A stretch of DNA of 64,000 nt from CAYYJS01 sp964472315 (GTDB lineage Bacteria > Verrucomicrobiota > Kiritimatiellia > UBA8416), in contig CAYYJS010000006.1 in assembly GCA_964472315.1 (NCBI GenBank), positions 1 through 64,000 of the forward strand, given 5' to 3'. The translations under genes were made by a program, and so were the position numbers. Positions 43,019 through 52,259 of the stretch are shown here, piece after piece. A model generated the notes under the pieces. That model was not told the origin of the DNA, made no database searches, and was given only the letters and a program-made list of their open reading frames with translations. Each line of letters begins with the position of its first letter. Within the stretch, counting starts at the first letter, position 1.

Positions 43019-44807
43019 CTACTCCGTCAGGACTTCGTTCAGTTTCGCTTCCCATTCGTCTTCGGCGAGGACTTCGAAGCGAAGCACCTTGTCCTTCATC
43101 TCAAGTCCGAGTTCGGTCCAGTTCCGCGACTTCGCCTGCCGCGTGCAGATGTCGAAAACCTTGCGGACGTAGTCCGTCTTGGCGTTGTCCTTCAGGTGCA
43201 GCCCCTTCGTCTCCACGACGTAAACGCGTTCGTAATCCCTGCCGGCGTCTTTGTCGGTTGCGGTGAAGACAAAGTCGGGGTAGATGCGATGTTCCCGCCA
43301 GCCCTGAATCGCGTAGTCATGCCGGGACCGGTTGCGATACCAGAAGAAGAGCCGGTGCTGATTCTCCAGATACCAGGCGACCGCCTTTTCCGTTTCGTTG
43401 AACTCATCCTCGGGGACAAACTCGAAGAGGCTCAACTCAAGCTGGCTGCCGTCCTTCCGGGTCAGGGTCCTGGCCGTGGGCTTGACGGGCGTACGGCTGG
43501 CGCAGAATACGCCCGACCAGTTGGGTCAACGCATTTTTCGATGACGGGTTGGTCAGGATCGCCAGCACATAGGCAAACGAGCAGTCCCACCCCTCCTGAA
43601 GGGCTTGCTTCGTGATGATGTACCGGACTTTGCAGTCGCGGGCGAAAAGGCCGCCGACGTCGTCCACCTGCTTGAGTTCGTCCTTCTCGCTGGTCTTCAC
43701 GGCGATGTGTTCCGCCGGCACGCCCATGATCTTGGTCAAGTGCTCCCGGACCTGCTCGGAATGGATCCACCGTCCGCCCATTTGATCTTTGCCCGTACGC
43801 TCGACCTGAATCAGACAGATGGGCCGGATGTTGACGCCGGTGTTGCCCTCGTATTCCGTCGCCTTCTCTTCGAGCACGTTGCGTTTGTTCGCGGCGGCCA
43901 GCAGCGTGTCCTTCCAGTCGGGGCTTGCCTTGTTCACGACATGCAAGTCCAGTTTGATCATTTCCTCGTGGTGCAGTTCCCGGCCCGCGATGTCCACGAG
44001 GATATTGCTCTGAACCGGCGTGGCGGACAGTTCGGCGATGAGGCACGGATTGAACCCGCGCAAGGTTTCCTGCGCCCCTTCGCTGTATGCCTTGTGCCCC
44101 TCGTCCAGGATGATGAGCGGCGCGAGCGTGCGGAGCGTGTTGCCCAGCGACGTCTTGATCTGCCTGCCCCAGAACGCGCTATCCTTCTCGTAGGTGTCCA
44201 GATTCGGAAACCGCTTGAGCATGGCCTCCTGGGCCTTGATGTCGTCCTCCGGCGGGAAGAAGTCCTGGAACCCGCCGCTGTCCTTGAAGACCTTGAGCGT
44301 TTCTTTCGTTTTCCGGTTGGCCGATGGAAGCATGAGCATCAGGATGGCCAGATTCTGCTGCACGTCCAGCGGGGCAAATCGGTCGGTCTTCTCCAGAATC
44401 AGCGTGCGGCCGCCGCTCGCAAGGTCAAGGTGCTGGCGGTAGGGATGGTCGCGGTCCTTGAGGTGTTGGATGGTCTGCCGGTAAATCTGTGTGGTGGGAA
44501 CGATCCAGAGCACAAGACCGGTCTGGCGTTTCCGATACACGGTGTTGAACAGGTCAACCGTCTTGACGGCCAGGAGCGTCTTTCCGCCGCCCGTCGGGAC
44601 CTTCAGGCAGAACGTCGGCAACGGCAGCCCCAGGCCGTTCTTGCGCGGAAGATACCGCCGTGCCATCCCCGCCTTCTCCCATGCCTTCGCCGGGAAATCG
44701 ATTTCGAGGTCGGGATTGTCCTCGGCCTTCTTACGCCAGGCGGCCAGGAGTTCGAGGTAACCCCGGATCGTGTCCAGCGCGCGGCATTGGTATTCCTTCA
44801 ACTGCAT
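43019..44807 (-). pseudogene. type III restriction endonuclease subunit (res), internally deleted and frameshifted
   Basis: The upstream frame (43437-44807, 456 residues) is an SF2 helicase. It has the Walker A VPTGGGKT (about residue 91), LDEGHKAY (about 245), ELSATP, GWDCSFAYVLAIL and LVGRILRQPY. The downstream frame (43019-43435, preceded without a stop by about ten codons) reads SQLELSLFEFVPEDEF and ends with the PD-(D/E)xK nuclease: PDFVFTATDKD and the ETKG motif. Type III Res proteins are about 900-1000 residues; about 300 that normally lie between helicase and nuclease are missing, and the two halves are in different frames at about 43480. The ATG has AAGGAG 5 nt away, in the AAA gene's stop. 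It probably makes no active enzyme. Confidence 0.85.
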
Positions 44808-44809
44808 CG

Positions 44810-46000
44810 CTACTCCTTCGCGGCAGTGCTCTGCAACCAGATGTATAACCGGACCATCCGCCTGTTGAAAACATACTCGCCCTGCACCTCTCCAGACCTC
44901 AAGACGCGGAGGCTCTTCATCTTCTGGAGAAAGTTGTTGAACTTCCGTTTCTCGGTCTCACTCAACCCTCCAGCCACCTGGGCCTTCGTAAACGACATCT
45001 GATCCGGGCCGAGTTTTGCGATCTTCCTGAGAATCGAGTGATAGTCGGCACTCCGCAGCGCTTTATAGACCTGTTGATCGACGTACTTCTTGCCGACCTC
45101 CTCTGCAGCCATGATGACACCGATCATGGCCTCTTTTAGATCTATCACGCCGTCCTGATCCAGCCAGTAGACGGAATCACCGAGCAAGTGCATGATCTTC
45201 GGAAAACCGGCAGAGTAATGCGCCAGACGCTCCAAGGCGTCTGGCTCGACACTCATGCCGACCGATCCGAAAGCCCTGGCGAAAAACGACTTCATCTCGT
45301 CCTGCGTGAGCGGTTCGATCTCGACAACATCGAAAATGCGGTCCACGGGCTGGTGGTGTACGATCATCTCCCGCCGCCGATCTTCCACTCCGCAGAGCAT
45401 AAGCAACAAGGGCACGGGGGGGCGCGCCAGTGCATTCGTATCGACCAATCCCTTGATCCAGTGGGAGAACTTCGCATTCGATGTTATGCCATTGATCTCG
45501 TCTAGAACGAGCAGAACGCCCCTAATTCCAGTGTCGGCCAATCGCTTTTGCACTTCACCCAGAAAGGGCAACAAGCCTGCCGCAATCGAAGGCGCGTCTT
45601 TGCGCAGTGCGTCGGCATGGAGCGTCACGCCAAACAGCGTCTGCTCTCCAATATACTTCGCCAGCCAGTTGCGCACTCGCTCGGTTCGCGATACATCCAT
45701 GCCACCCGACTGCACGGTGGCCTCCAAAATTCGGGCGCCCACATCCTCCAGTGTTTCCGCTCCGCCCAAAGGCGCATAGATCGGGTGCAGGCCCTCGCGC
45801 TCCGCCATGAATTGCACCAAGCCGGCAATGGAACTCTTGCCTATCCCGTATTCTCCCTGGACATACATGGAGACGGGTTTGCCGGCAGCAACCTGTGCGA
45901 CGCCGCGCCGCATGATGCGGTCGATTTGACTGGCGCGCCCCACGAAAAGTTCCACCGGAACCGGTTGGCCGGGGTAGAACGGGCTCTTGCCTTTTGTCAT
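44810..46000 (-). CDS. AAA ATPase within the type III restriction-modification locus
   Basis: This 396-residue intact ATPase is of the AAA_16/ORC-Cdc6-like kind. Walker A is GEYGIGKSS (about residue 49), Walker B is GVLLVLDEING (about 165), and a sensor-like LMLCGVEDRR follows near 202. The C-terminal part (about 310-390) looks like a winged helix with an FTKAQVAGGLSETEKRKFNNF segment, suggestive of DNA binding. It sits between mod and res (2 bp before the res ATG, AGAGG before its own ATG), so it was made as part of the restriction-modification operon. It may be a DNA-loading or regulatory factor. The classical Mod-Res pair does not include such a protein; function is inference. Confidence 0.7.
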   Translation of the reverse strand: MTKGKSPFYPGQPVPVELFVGRASQIDRIMRRGVAQVAAGKPVSMYVQGEYGIGKSSIAGLVQFMAEREGLHPIYAPLGGAETLEDVGARILEATVQSGGMDVSRTERVRNWLAKYIGEQTLFGVTLHADALRKDAPSIAAGLLPFLGEVQKRLADTGIRGVLLVLDEINGITSNAKFSHWIKGLVDTNALARPPVPLLLMLCGVEDRRREMIVHHQPVDRIFDVVEIEPLTQDEMKSFFARAFGSVGMSVEPDALERLAHYSAGFPKIMHLLGDSVYWLDQDGVIDLKEAMIGVIMAAEEVGKKYVDQQVYKALRSADYHSILRKIAKLGPDQMSFTKAQVAGGLSETEKRKFNNFLQKMKSLRVLRSGEVQGEYVFNRRMVRLYIWLQSTAAKE

Positions 46001-46012
46001 GTGCGTCCTCTC

Positions 46013-47635
46013 TTACCTCGTCAGTTCGTAGATCTCGAATGGCAACTGCGCGAAATCAATGCGGAAATGGTCCAGATGGTCCTGGTCCAGATACTTCGTA
46101 GGCGCGAACACCAGGCGCCGCTTGCCGTCCTTCAGCTTCGGTAATGCCTTCGCCATGTCAAGCGTCAACGCCAGATTCTTGAGCGTCGCAACGTCCGGTT
46201 CATAGAACAGGAAGACCTGATAGTTGCGGCTCTCGCCGATGAAGTGTTTCTTCTCGTCAACGGCCTTCTCGTCGAACTCCTCGCCCGTGGCCGTGTAGAA
46301 CACTTAGCGGGCAAGGTCCTCGTAGGTCGGAAGCGCCTTGCCGTCGAGAATGCTCTCCAGTTCGACCGCCTTGCCAACCTTGAAGAAACTGAACGTTCCG
46401 CCCAGCCCCTTCTTGAGCGCCTCGTCCTTCGCGGTGGGTACGCCCTTGATCACGCGGCGCACGCGCTCCGCCGTGAGCGTGTCCGCGTAGTCCTCGCACT
46501 CGATCAGAATGAAGCGGCGATTGCCGCCGTCGGCGGCGTTCTGGGCGAGGACAGCGTGTGCCGTTGCTCCACTGCCAGCGAAGGAGTCCAGCACAATGGA
46601 GTCTTTGTCTGTCGCCAGCTTCAGAATCCTGAGCAAAAGATCAACCGGTTTTGGTGTTATGAATATCTCTTCACCCGCGCTCTTCTCGAGGATCTCCGAA
46701 AGCTCCTGTTTCGCATTACGCGTGCTTCCTACCTCCTGCCAAGGCCAGATAGTCTGAGGTACAACTCCCGCACGGACTTCGGACAGGAAGCGCTTGATCC
46801 CTGGTCGGTTGACACCCTTGGTGCCCCACCAGATTCGGTTGTCGCGGTCCAACTCATCGAACTTCTGCCTACTCACGCGCCAGTAGCTTCCAGCCGGAGG
46901 GCCGGCAATAACCTTGCCTGATGGGGTCGTGATCGCATACTGGCCTTGCCCGTAGAAATTGCGGGCTGCCAAATCACTCAGGAGCCAAGGACCACGAGGA
47001 TCATTGTCGGGGTTCCTGTAACGCGCTGTCATCTCATCATTTCGCTCCAGTAGATGAGGGCGCCATGTCTCCGCGTTCTTTGCGTAGACGAGGAGGTAAT
47101 CGTGGTCTTCGCTGAAATGAATGGCCGTGTTCTTCGGACTGTCCATCTTGTGCCAAATGCAGGTCGCTATGAAGTTGTGTTCGCCAAATAACTCATCGAG
47201 AAGCGCCCTGGCCCAGTGAATCTCATTATCGTCCAACGTAATCCATAGACTCCCATCGTCGGAAAGTAGCTCCCGGAGAAGTTTCAGTCTCGGCATCATC
47301 ATGCAGAGCCACTTGTCGTGACGGGTAAGGTCTTCGCGGTCAACGACCTTACCGAGCCAGTCCTGCATCATGGGGGAGTTGACGTTGTCGTTGTAGGCCC
47401 AGCCCTCGTTGCCGGTGTTGTACGGAGCATCGATGCAGACGCACTTGACTTTCCGGGCGAAGAGCGGCAGGAGCGCTTTCAACCCTTTGAGGTTGTCGCC
47501 GTGGATAATCAGGTTGTCATGCAGAGTGACTTTGTCCGTCAGGCTCTTGGCCTTGACCGGCACGAGTTCATGGTACTTCACCAGAAGGTGGTGATTCTGC
47601 ACGAACGTCTTGCCCTTGAATTGAAGCTGTGCCAT
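46013..47635 (-). pseudogene. type III DNA methyltransferase (mod) interrupted by one in-frame stop
   Basis: This beta-class adenine-N6 methyltransferase would read 540 residues if the stop at 46304-46306 were a sense codon. Motif IV appears early as IDAPYNTGNEGW (about residue 93), followed by the target-recognition region and motif I, LDSFAGSGATAHAV (about 347). The reading frame ends at LAR-TAA (residue 443), but continues in the same frame with VFYTATGEEFDEK and 96 more residues to a TAA at 46013. A TAC/TAT tyrosine to TAA change would explain this. The truncated protein has all catalytic motifs but lacks the C-terminal domain. The ribosome site GCGAGGCG is intact. Third-position G+C is visibly lower here than in neighbouring housekeeping genes. 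Confidence 0.85.
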
Positions 47636-47911
47636 GCATCGCCTCGCTATCCTTCAGCACCCGCCGGAAGCCCGCGACAGCGGCCGTAGTTCCCGTTGAA
47701 GACATCGAAGCGACTTCTATCGTAATAGTGCGCGCAAGTCGAATCCTATTCGTCTCCGGGCACGACGCAGTTGGCCTGACACTTCGATCCCCGCTACCTC
47801 CCAAACGCCCTCCCCGCGCGACCCCTCTCTGGAGATCATCAATTGCCATATGCGAATGTCATTGCCGGGACGGGCCACGCACCACGGAGGGACCACGAAG
47901 CCCCTTGGTCG

Positions 47912-48091
47912 TCATCCGAACCGAAATGTTGTTTCCGCAAGTCGCTCGCTGATGGCAGTCACGGCTGAACGGGCTATGATCAGCGAATCATGGGCCTCAG
48001 ATTCCGGGGGTGCTTCGTCCGAACCGGGGTAGCGGAATTCCCAGGCGAAGACCGTCAGGTCGCGGGCGGGGTCAAGCTTCTCACCGCCCAT
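47912..48091 (-). pseudogene. C-terminal remnant of a HEPN-domain toxin
   Basis: A 59-codon frame starting at 48091, overlapping the MNT stop by 11 bp, encodes DLTVFAWEFRYPGSDEAPP followed by an amphipathic helix. This is how the last third of a HEPN (about 120-140 residue) ribonuclease/AMPylation-target protein looks. The first helices and the catalytic Rx4-6H motif are missing. MNT and HEPN genes form type VII toxin-antitoxin pairs. The antitoxin here is intact and the toxin is not. Confidence 0.55.
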
Positions 48092-48434
48092 AGAGCAACC
48101 TCCCTTCGCGCAAGACCGTCGCCGGCAGGGAGGTGATGACCGCCAAGCCCTTTTCGAACTCCCGCTTAGTAAAAACCAGAACATCCTTGGCGACGCCCAG
48201 GCCGCACAGCGCCCGAAAAGCCTTTTGCTCACGTTTGTAACGCGGGATCTGCGAGTCGTTGACAACGACGAGGAAATCATAGTCGCTATCCGCCCCGGCA
48301 TCGCCACGAGCGCGGGAACCGAAAAGATAAATGCGTTCGGCGGGGAGACTGGCGCGTAAACGGCGGACCGATTCCGAAAGCGGATCGGCAACGGAGGCTG
48401 ATGTGCTCCTGACGGTTTGGGTTTCAGCGCGCAT
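48081..48434 (-). CDS. MNT-type nucleotidyltransferase (HEPN/MNT antitoxin)
   Basis: This 117-residue protein has a minimal nucleotidyltransferase domain: ERIYLFGSRARGDAGADSDYDFLVVV (about residues 33-58) carries the GS-x10-DxD catalytic signature, with an acidic third residue downstream (VLVF near 87). Such proteins neutralise HEPN toxins by transferring AMP to a tyrosine of the toxin. A ribosome site GGGAAG lies 8 nt before the ATG. It immediately precedes the HEPN remnant and overlaps the end of a second, damaged MNT-like frame. The catalytic residues look complete, so it may be active even without its toxin. Confidence 0.8.
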   Translation of the reverse strand: MRAETQTVRSTSASVADPLSESVRRLRASLPAERIYLFGSRARGDAGADSDYDFLVVVNDSQIPRYKREQKAFRALCGLGVAKDVLVFTKREFEKGLAVITSLPATVLREGRLLYGR

Positions 48435-48591
48435 AAACTGTCTTCCCTTCCCGCAAGTCTTGCGAAACAAAGGAAACCGAGCCGAAGAAAACGACGCGCT
48501 CCGCTCGCGCGGTTTCGCCGATCTCTTTTCCGACACGCTCAATATCTGCTTGCGCAATCACGTTGGCACCCTTGCTTATGGAGAACGCCAC
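48424..48591 (-). pseudogene. second MNT-like nucleotidyltransferase gene with an internal deletion
   Basis: A GTG-started frame of 55 codons reads IERVGKEIGETARAERVVFFGS, the way MNT proteins begin and reach the GS of the catalytic signature, then passes directly to SFVSQDLREGKTVYAR, which matches how such proteins end (compare TVLREGRLLYGR at the end of the downstream MNT). About 50-60 residues including the DxD would be missing. The TGA overlaps the next ATG (ATGCGCGCTGA), so the two were coupled. The call rests on similarity of short segments and needs a database search. Confidence 0.45.
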
Positions 48592-48606
48592 CCGGAACCG
48601 AGAATC

Positions 48607-48635
48607 TTTTTACCACTTGCCGGAGGCAATAACAA
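48607..48635 (-). promoter_or_regulatory. promoter with palindromic spacer before the MNT/HEPN remnants
   Basis: On the minus strand TTGTTA (48635-48630), exactly 17 bp, TAAAAA (48612-48607). The spacer holds the palindrome TTGCC-TCC-GGCAA (48617-48629), which could be an operator for autoregulation, as is common for toxin-antitoxin operons. Confidence 0.45.
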
Positions 48636-48826
48636 ACCCAATTTTCGCGCAAATGCGAAACGCAACCGTTCGCGGTGGACGCAGCGCCGGCGACGCTGCC
48701 CCGGAACTGCCATAACGCTCGCCGTATGGAGGGCTCGGTGGCTACTGCCGTCTTCGATATGAAAGACTTCCTCCACCTGTTGTCGGTGGAACGACACGCT
48801 GCCACGCTGCCGGTCGGTTCGGCGAC

Positions 48827-48855
48827 TTGACATCGATGGTCATGCCGCGCACACT
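48827..48855 (+). promoter_or_regulatory. possible promoter for cstA
   Basis: A perfect TTGACA (48827-48832) is followed after 17 bp by CACACT (48850-48855). The -10 is weak. The cstA ATG is 48 nt downstream and has GAGGT as its ribosome site. Confidence 0.35.
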
Positions 48856-48903
48856 TTTCAGCACGATCGCACATTTGTCGCGGGCCGAAGTTCGAGGTAA
48901 ACC

Positions 48904-50628
48904 ATGCATATTCTTGTCGTAATCGGGGGCGTGGCGGTGGTTCTGGCGATCGCCTACCGGCTCTATGGCCGTGTCCTGGAACGTCTGTTCCGGCTCGATC
49001 CCAAGGCCAGGACGCCGGCCGTGGCCCTGCGCGATGACGTGGATTACGTGCCCATCCCCCCGCATTTCCTGTTCGGCCAGCATTTTTCGGCGATCGCCGC
49101 CGCCGGCCCCATCGTCGGCCCCATCGTGGCCGGGGTCGCGTTCGGGTGGGGTCCGGCGCTGGCCTGGATTCTCATCGGCTCGATCTTCATCGGGGGCGTA
49201 CACGATTTCAGCTCGCTGGTGGCCTCCATCCGGCACCAGGCGTGTTCGATCACCGAGGTCGTGCGGCTGAACATGACGCGCCGCGCGCATCTGCTGTTCC
49301 TCGGGTTCATCTGGATCACGCTCGTCTACGTCATCGTGGCTTTCACGGATGTCACCGCCCAATCCTTCGTGGGCATGGTGACGCTGGAAGACGGGAGCAT
49401 CGTCCGCGGCGCCGGCATCGCGACCTCGTCGCTGCTCTACCTGGCGCTGCCGGTGATCATGGGGCTGCTCATGCGGTACACGAAGCTGTCCATCGGGTGG
49501 GCGACGCTCATCTTCCTGCCACTGGTCGGGGCGGCGATCTGGGCGGGGCAGAAACTCCCGTTCAGCGTGGAAGCCGTGTTCGGCGTCGATCAGAACACCG
49601 CGGTCAAGGCGTGGGCCGTGGCGCTGCTGGGGTACTGCTGTCTCGCGGGCGTCGTCCCGATGTGGCTGCTCCTGCAACCGCGCGGGCACCTTGGGGGGTG
49701 TTTCCTCTACACGGCGATCGCCGGCGCCGCGGCCGGGCTCGTGGTCGGCGGCAAGACGGTTCTGTATCCGGCCTTCAACGCCTGGACGGCGCCGAACGGA
49801 GACACGCTGTTTCCGTTCCTGTTCATCACCGTGGCGTGCGGGGCGTGCTCCGGGTTCCACGCCGTCGTCGCCGCCGGCACGACCAGTAAACAGTTGCGGT
49901 GCGAGCGGGATGCGCGCCCCGTCGGGTACGGAGCGATGCTCCTGGAAGCGCTCGTGGCCGCGGTTTCGCTGGCATGCGTGATGATGCTGGCGGTGGACGA
50001 TCCGATGGTCAGGAAGGCGCCGAACTTCGTCTATGCCAACGGCATCGGGGAGTTCCTCGCGGTCTTCGGCGTGGCCAAGTCGTTCGGCATTTCCTTCGGT
50101 CTGCTTGCCTTCGCGACGTTCGTCTACGACACCCTGGACATCTGTACGCGGCTCGGGCGCTACATCATCCAGGAACTGACGGGATGGACGGGACGGGGCG
50201 GAAAATGGACCGCCGCCGTCATCATGGCCGCCCTGCCGCTCCTGTTCGTGATGCGGACGGCTACCGATGCCAACGGCAACGTCATACCCGCGTGGAAGGC
50301 ATTCTGGACGCTGTTCGGCGCGAGCAACCAGTTGCTGGCCGCGCTGACCCTGCTGGCGATCACCGTGTGGCTGGTACACCGATACCGCGCCCGCTGGATC
50401 TGGTTCGTGATGGGCGTGCCGACCGTCTTCATGTACGTGATGAGCGTGTGGGCGCTGAGCATGATCCTGCATGCGAAGCTGGCGCTGGCCGCGTGGTGGA
50501 GCGACCCGGTTCCCTGGGTCGCGGCCATCCTGATCGTCCTGGCCGCCCTGATGCTGATCGAGGGCATCGCGGTCCTCCTGAAGATGTGGAGGCTACCCCC
50601 CGCACAGCCCGACACCGGGACCGTGTAG
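48904..50628 (+). CDS. cstA: CstA-family transporter (carbon starvation protein A)
   Basis: This 574-residue protein has about 15-16 hydrophobic helices. CstA proteins import pyruvate and/or peptides under carbon limitation. The family signature regions are clear: the N-terminal segment FLFGQHFSAIAAAGPIVGP (about 58-76), then WILIGSIFIGGVHDFSSLV (about 90) and FGASNQLLAALTL near 470. The length is shorter than E. coli CstA (about 700) and similar to the CstA proteins of anaerobes. GAGGTAAACC precedes the ATG. Located beside the decaying defence island. Confidence 0.92.
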   Translation: MHILVVIGGVAVVLAIAYRLYGRVLERLFRLDPKARTPAVALRDDVDYVPIPPHFLFGQHFSAIAAAGPIVGPIVAGVAFGWGPALAWILIGSIFIGGVHDFSSLVASIRHQACSITEVVRLNMTRRAHLLFLGFIWITLVYVIVAFTDVTAQSFVGMVTLEDGSIVRGAGIATSSLLYLALPVIMGLLMRYTKLSIGWATLIFLPLVGAAIWAGQKLPFSVEAVFGVDQNTAVKAWAVALLGYCCLAGVVPMWLLLQPRGHLGGCFLYTAIAGAAAGLVVGGKTVLYPAFNAWTAPNGDTLFPFLFITVACGACSGFHAVVAAGTTSKQLRCERDARPVGYGAMLLEALVAAVSLACVMMLAVDDPMVRKAPNFVYANGIGEFLAVFGVAKSFGISFGLLAFATFVYDTLDICTRLGRYIIQELTGWTGRGGKWTAAVIMAALPLLFVMRTATDANGNVIPAWKAFWTLFGASNQLLAALTLLAITVWLVHRYRARWIWFVMGVPTVFMYVMSVWALSMILHAKLALAAWWSDPVPWVAAILIVLAALMLIEGIAVLLKMWRLPPAQPDTGTV

Positions 50629-50685
50629 CGCGACTTGCCGGATAGTTTGGGCATCCCATTTCGGCATGGACGCATCGGGGCGTGC

Positions 50686-50694
50686 TGCTATAGT
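50686..50694 (+). promoter_or_regulatory. extended -10 promoter before the TPR lipoprotein gene
   Basis: The sequence TG-C-TATAGT (TG at 50686-50687, -10 hexamer 50689-50694) is an extended -10 element, which can work without a good -35; none is visible 17 bp upstream. The TPR ATG is 45 nt downstream. Confidence 0.4.
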
Positions 50695-50738
50695 ACGTGG
50701 CCCTACGGAGTATGTGGGTCATCGGAAACCAGGCAGCC

Positions 50739-52223
50739 ATGGAACAACCCGACAGCGAGAGACAGTCCCAATCCCCGCCAGCCGGACGCGCGCGGCGGCG
50801 GCAGGCGCGGCCCGCGGCCATTCTGTGCATCGTGTGCGCGGCGCTGTCGGCCGCATGCTCCCGCGAGAAAACGCCCGCGCCCGTCGCCCCATCACTGGAT
50901 TCCGCGATCGCCCTGATCCGGGCCGACGAGTTTGCCGCCGCGCGCGATATGCTCCGCGGTCTGACAACCGTGCAGACGAACAGCGCCCCCCTGTTCTGCA
51001 ACCTGGGCATCGCCCTCTGGCGCCTTGGAAACGTGGCCGACGCGAAGGCCGCCTGGGTGCGCGCCGCGGACATCCAACAGGACACGTCGCTGCCATCCGA
51101 ATTCCTCGGTCGCGTGCTGATCGACACGCACGACTATGACGCCGCGGTCGCCACGCTTTCCGAAATCGCCTCCCCCGGCCCGCGCGCGCTGACGCTGCTG
51201 GCGATGGCGCACTACCGCGCCGGCCGCGCCGACAAGGCCATGGGATTCCTGAACCAGGCGCTGGATCTGGACCCGCGATACCCCGCCGCGCGCTATGACA
51301 TGGCCGTCCTCTACCGTGACGTACGGCTGGACGCGGAGGGCGCACGGCGGCATTACGACGCCTATCGGTCGCTGGCGCCGAGGCACCCCCTCGCCGCCCG
51401 GCCCCCGGATGCGTTTGTCACGGCTAACCCGCGCCTCGCCGCCGCATTGGCCCGTCTGCCTCCGGCGACCACGAACGCCGCCCCGACCAACGCGGCGGGG
51501 CCGTCGCCCGCATTGACCAAGGCGCGCGCCGCCGCACGCGATGGCGATGGCGATACCGCCGTTTTCCTCTACAAGCAGGCGATTCAGGAGAACCCGGGCA
51601 ACCCCGACGCGCTCTGGGAATTCGCCGACGTCTATGAACGGCGCCTGGGATACCCCGACCGCGCGCGCGAACTCCGCCTCCGCTTCAAGCAGCTTTTCCC
51701 GCAGGACCGGCGCGCCGCGAGCGTGGTCCCGCCCGCCCCGCCCCCCGGCCAGTCCTCGGCCGACATCTTCCGCAAGGGACTCGCCGCCTACGAGCGCAAG
51801 GCCTATGGCGAAGCGGTCAGCCTTTACGAGAAGTCGCTGACCCTCGATCCCACCTCCGCCGGCACCGCCTATAACCTGGGTCTGGCGCGCAAGGCCGCCG
51901 GCAATGCCAGGGGCGCGATCGAGGCCTTCGCCAAGGCCGTCGAACTGCGCGACGACATGACGAAAGCGCGCTACATGCTCGGGCTCACTCACATGGGCGA
52001 GGGCAACCGCGACGATGCCCTGCTCGTACTGAACGCCCTGCTACGGCAAGAACCGAAGTACGCGCGTGCCCATTTCCTGCTCGGCATGCTGTACGACGAG
52101 GGAAAGCGGCCGGACCTGGCCGCGATCCATTTCCGTCACTACCTGGAATTGGAAGCCGGCGGCGCATCCTCCCCCTATGCGAAGGCTTGGCTGCAACGTC
52201 ACGCCGCGGCCGCAAACCACTGA
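50739..52223 (+). CDS. TPR-repeat lipoprotein
   Basis: This 494-residue protein has a basic N-terminus (about 1-25), then a hydrophobic stretch ending in a lipobox LSAAC (Cys40), which predicts a lipoprotein anchored in the envelope. The rest is built of TPR repeats in two blocks (about residues 50-210 and 255-480) separated by an Ala/Pro/Thr-rich linker. TPR arrays of this kind hold envelope complexes together. The start at 50739 has AGG spaced 5 nt; an ATG at 50712 would add nine residues and cannot be excluded. It is followed by cvpA and a DUF6941-like gene in the same direction. No specific partner is known. Confidence 0.75.
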   Translation: MEQPDSERQSQSPPAGRARRRQARPAAILCIVCAALSAACSREKTPAPVAPSLDSAIALIRADEFAAARDMLRGLTTVQTNSAPLFCNLGIALWRLGNVADAKAAWVRAADIQQDTSLPSEFLGRVLIDTHDYDAAVATLSEIASPGPRALTLLAMAHYRAGRADKAMGFLNQALDLDPRYPAARYDMAVLYRDVRLDAEGARRHYDAYRSLAPRHPLAARPPDAFVTANPRLAAALARLPPATTNAAPTNAAGPSPALTKARAAARDGDGDTAVFLYKQAIQENPGNPDALWEFADVYERRLGYPDRARELRLRFKQLFPQDRRAASVVPPAPPPGQSSADIFRKGLAAYERKAYGEAVSLYEKSLTLDPTSAGTAYNLGLARKAAGNARGAIEAFAKAVELRDDMTKARYMLGLTHMGEGNRDDALLVLNALLRQEPKYARAHFLLGMLYDEGKRPDLAAIHFRHYLELEAGGASSPYAKAWLQRHAAAANH

Positions 52224-52259
52224 ACGAGAAGCCCGCCGCGCGGGCGCGCAAAGAGAGCT

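Larger units (their letters stand above)
48592..48903. other. 312-bp gap between the MNT/HEPN remnants and cstA
   Basis: Apart from the promoter candidates at 48607-48635 (minus) and 48827-48855 (plus), I see no gene, repeat or tRNA here. Open frames in it look like non-coding sequence. Confidence 0.5.

Noticed and set aside
47636..47911. A possible additional gene between mod and the HEPN remnant
   Set aside because: Frames here lack a ribosome site and any recognisable motif; the 276-bp stretch seems non-coding.
48434..48557. A longer start for the MNT gene at 48557
   Set aside because: The added residues are Arg/Ser-rich with no conservation and overlap the other damaged MNT frame; the ATG at 48434 has a good ribosome site.
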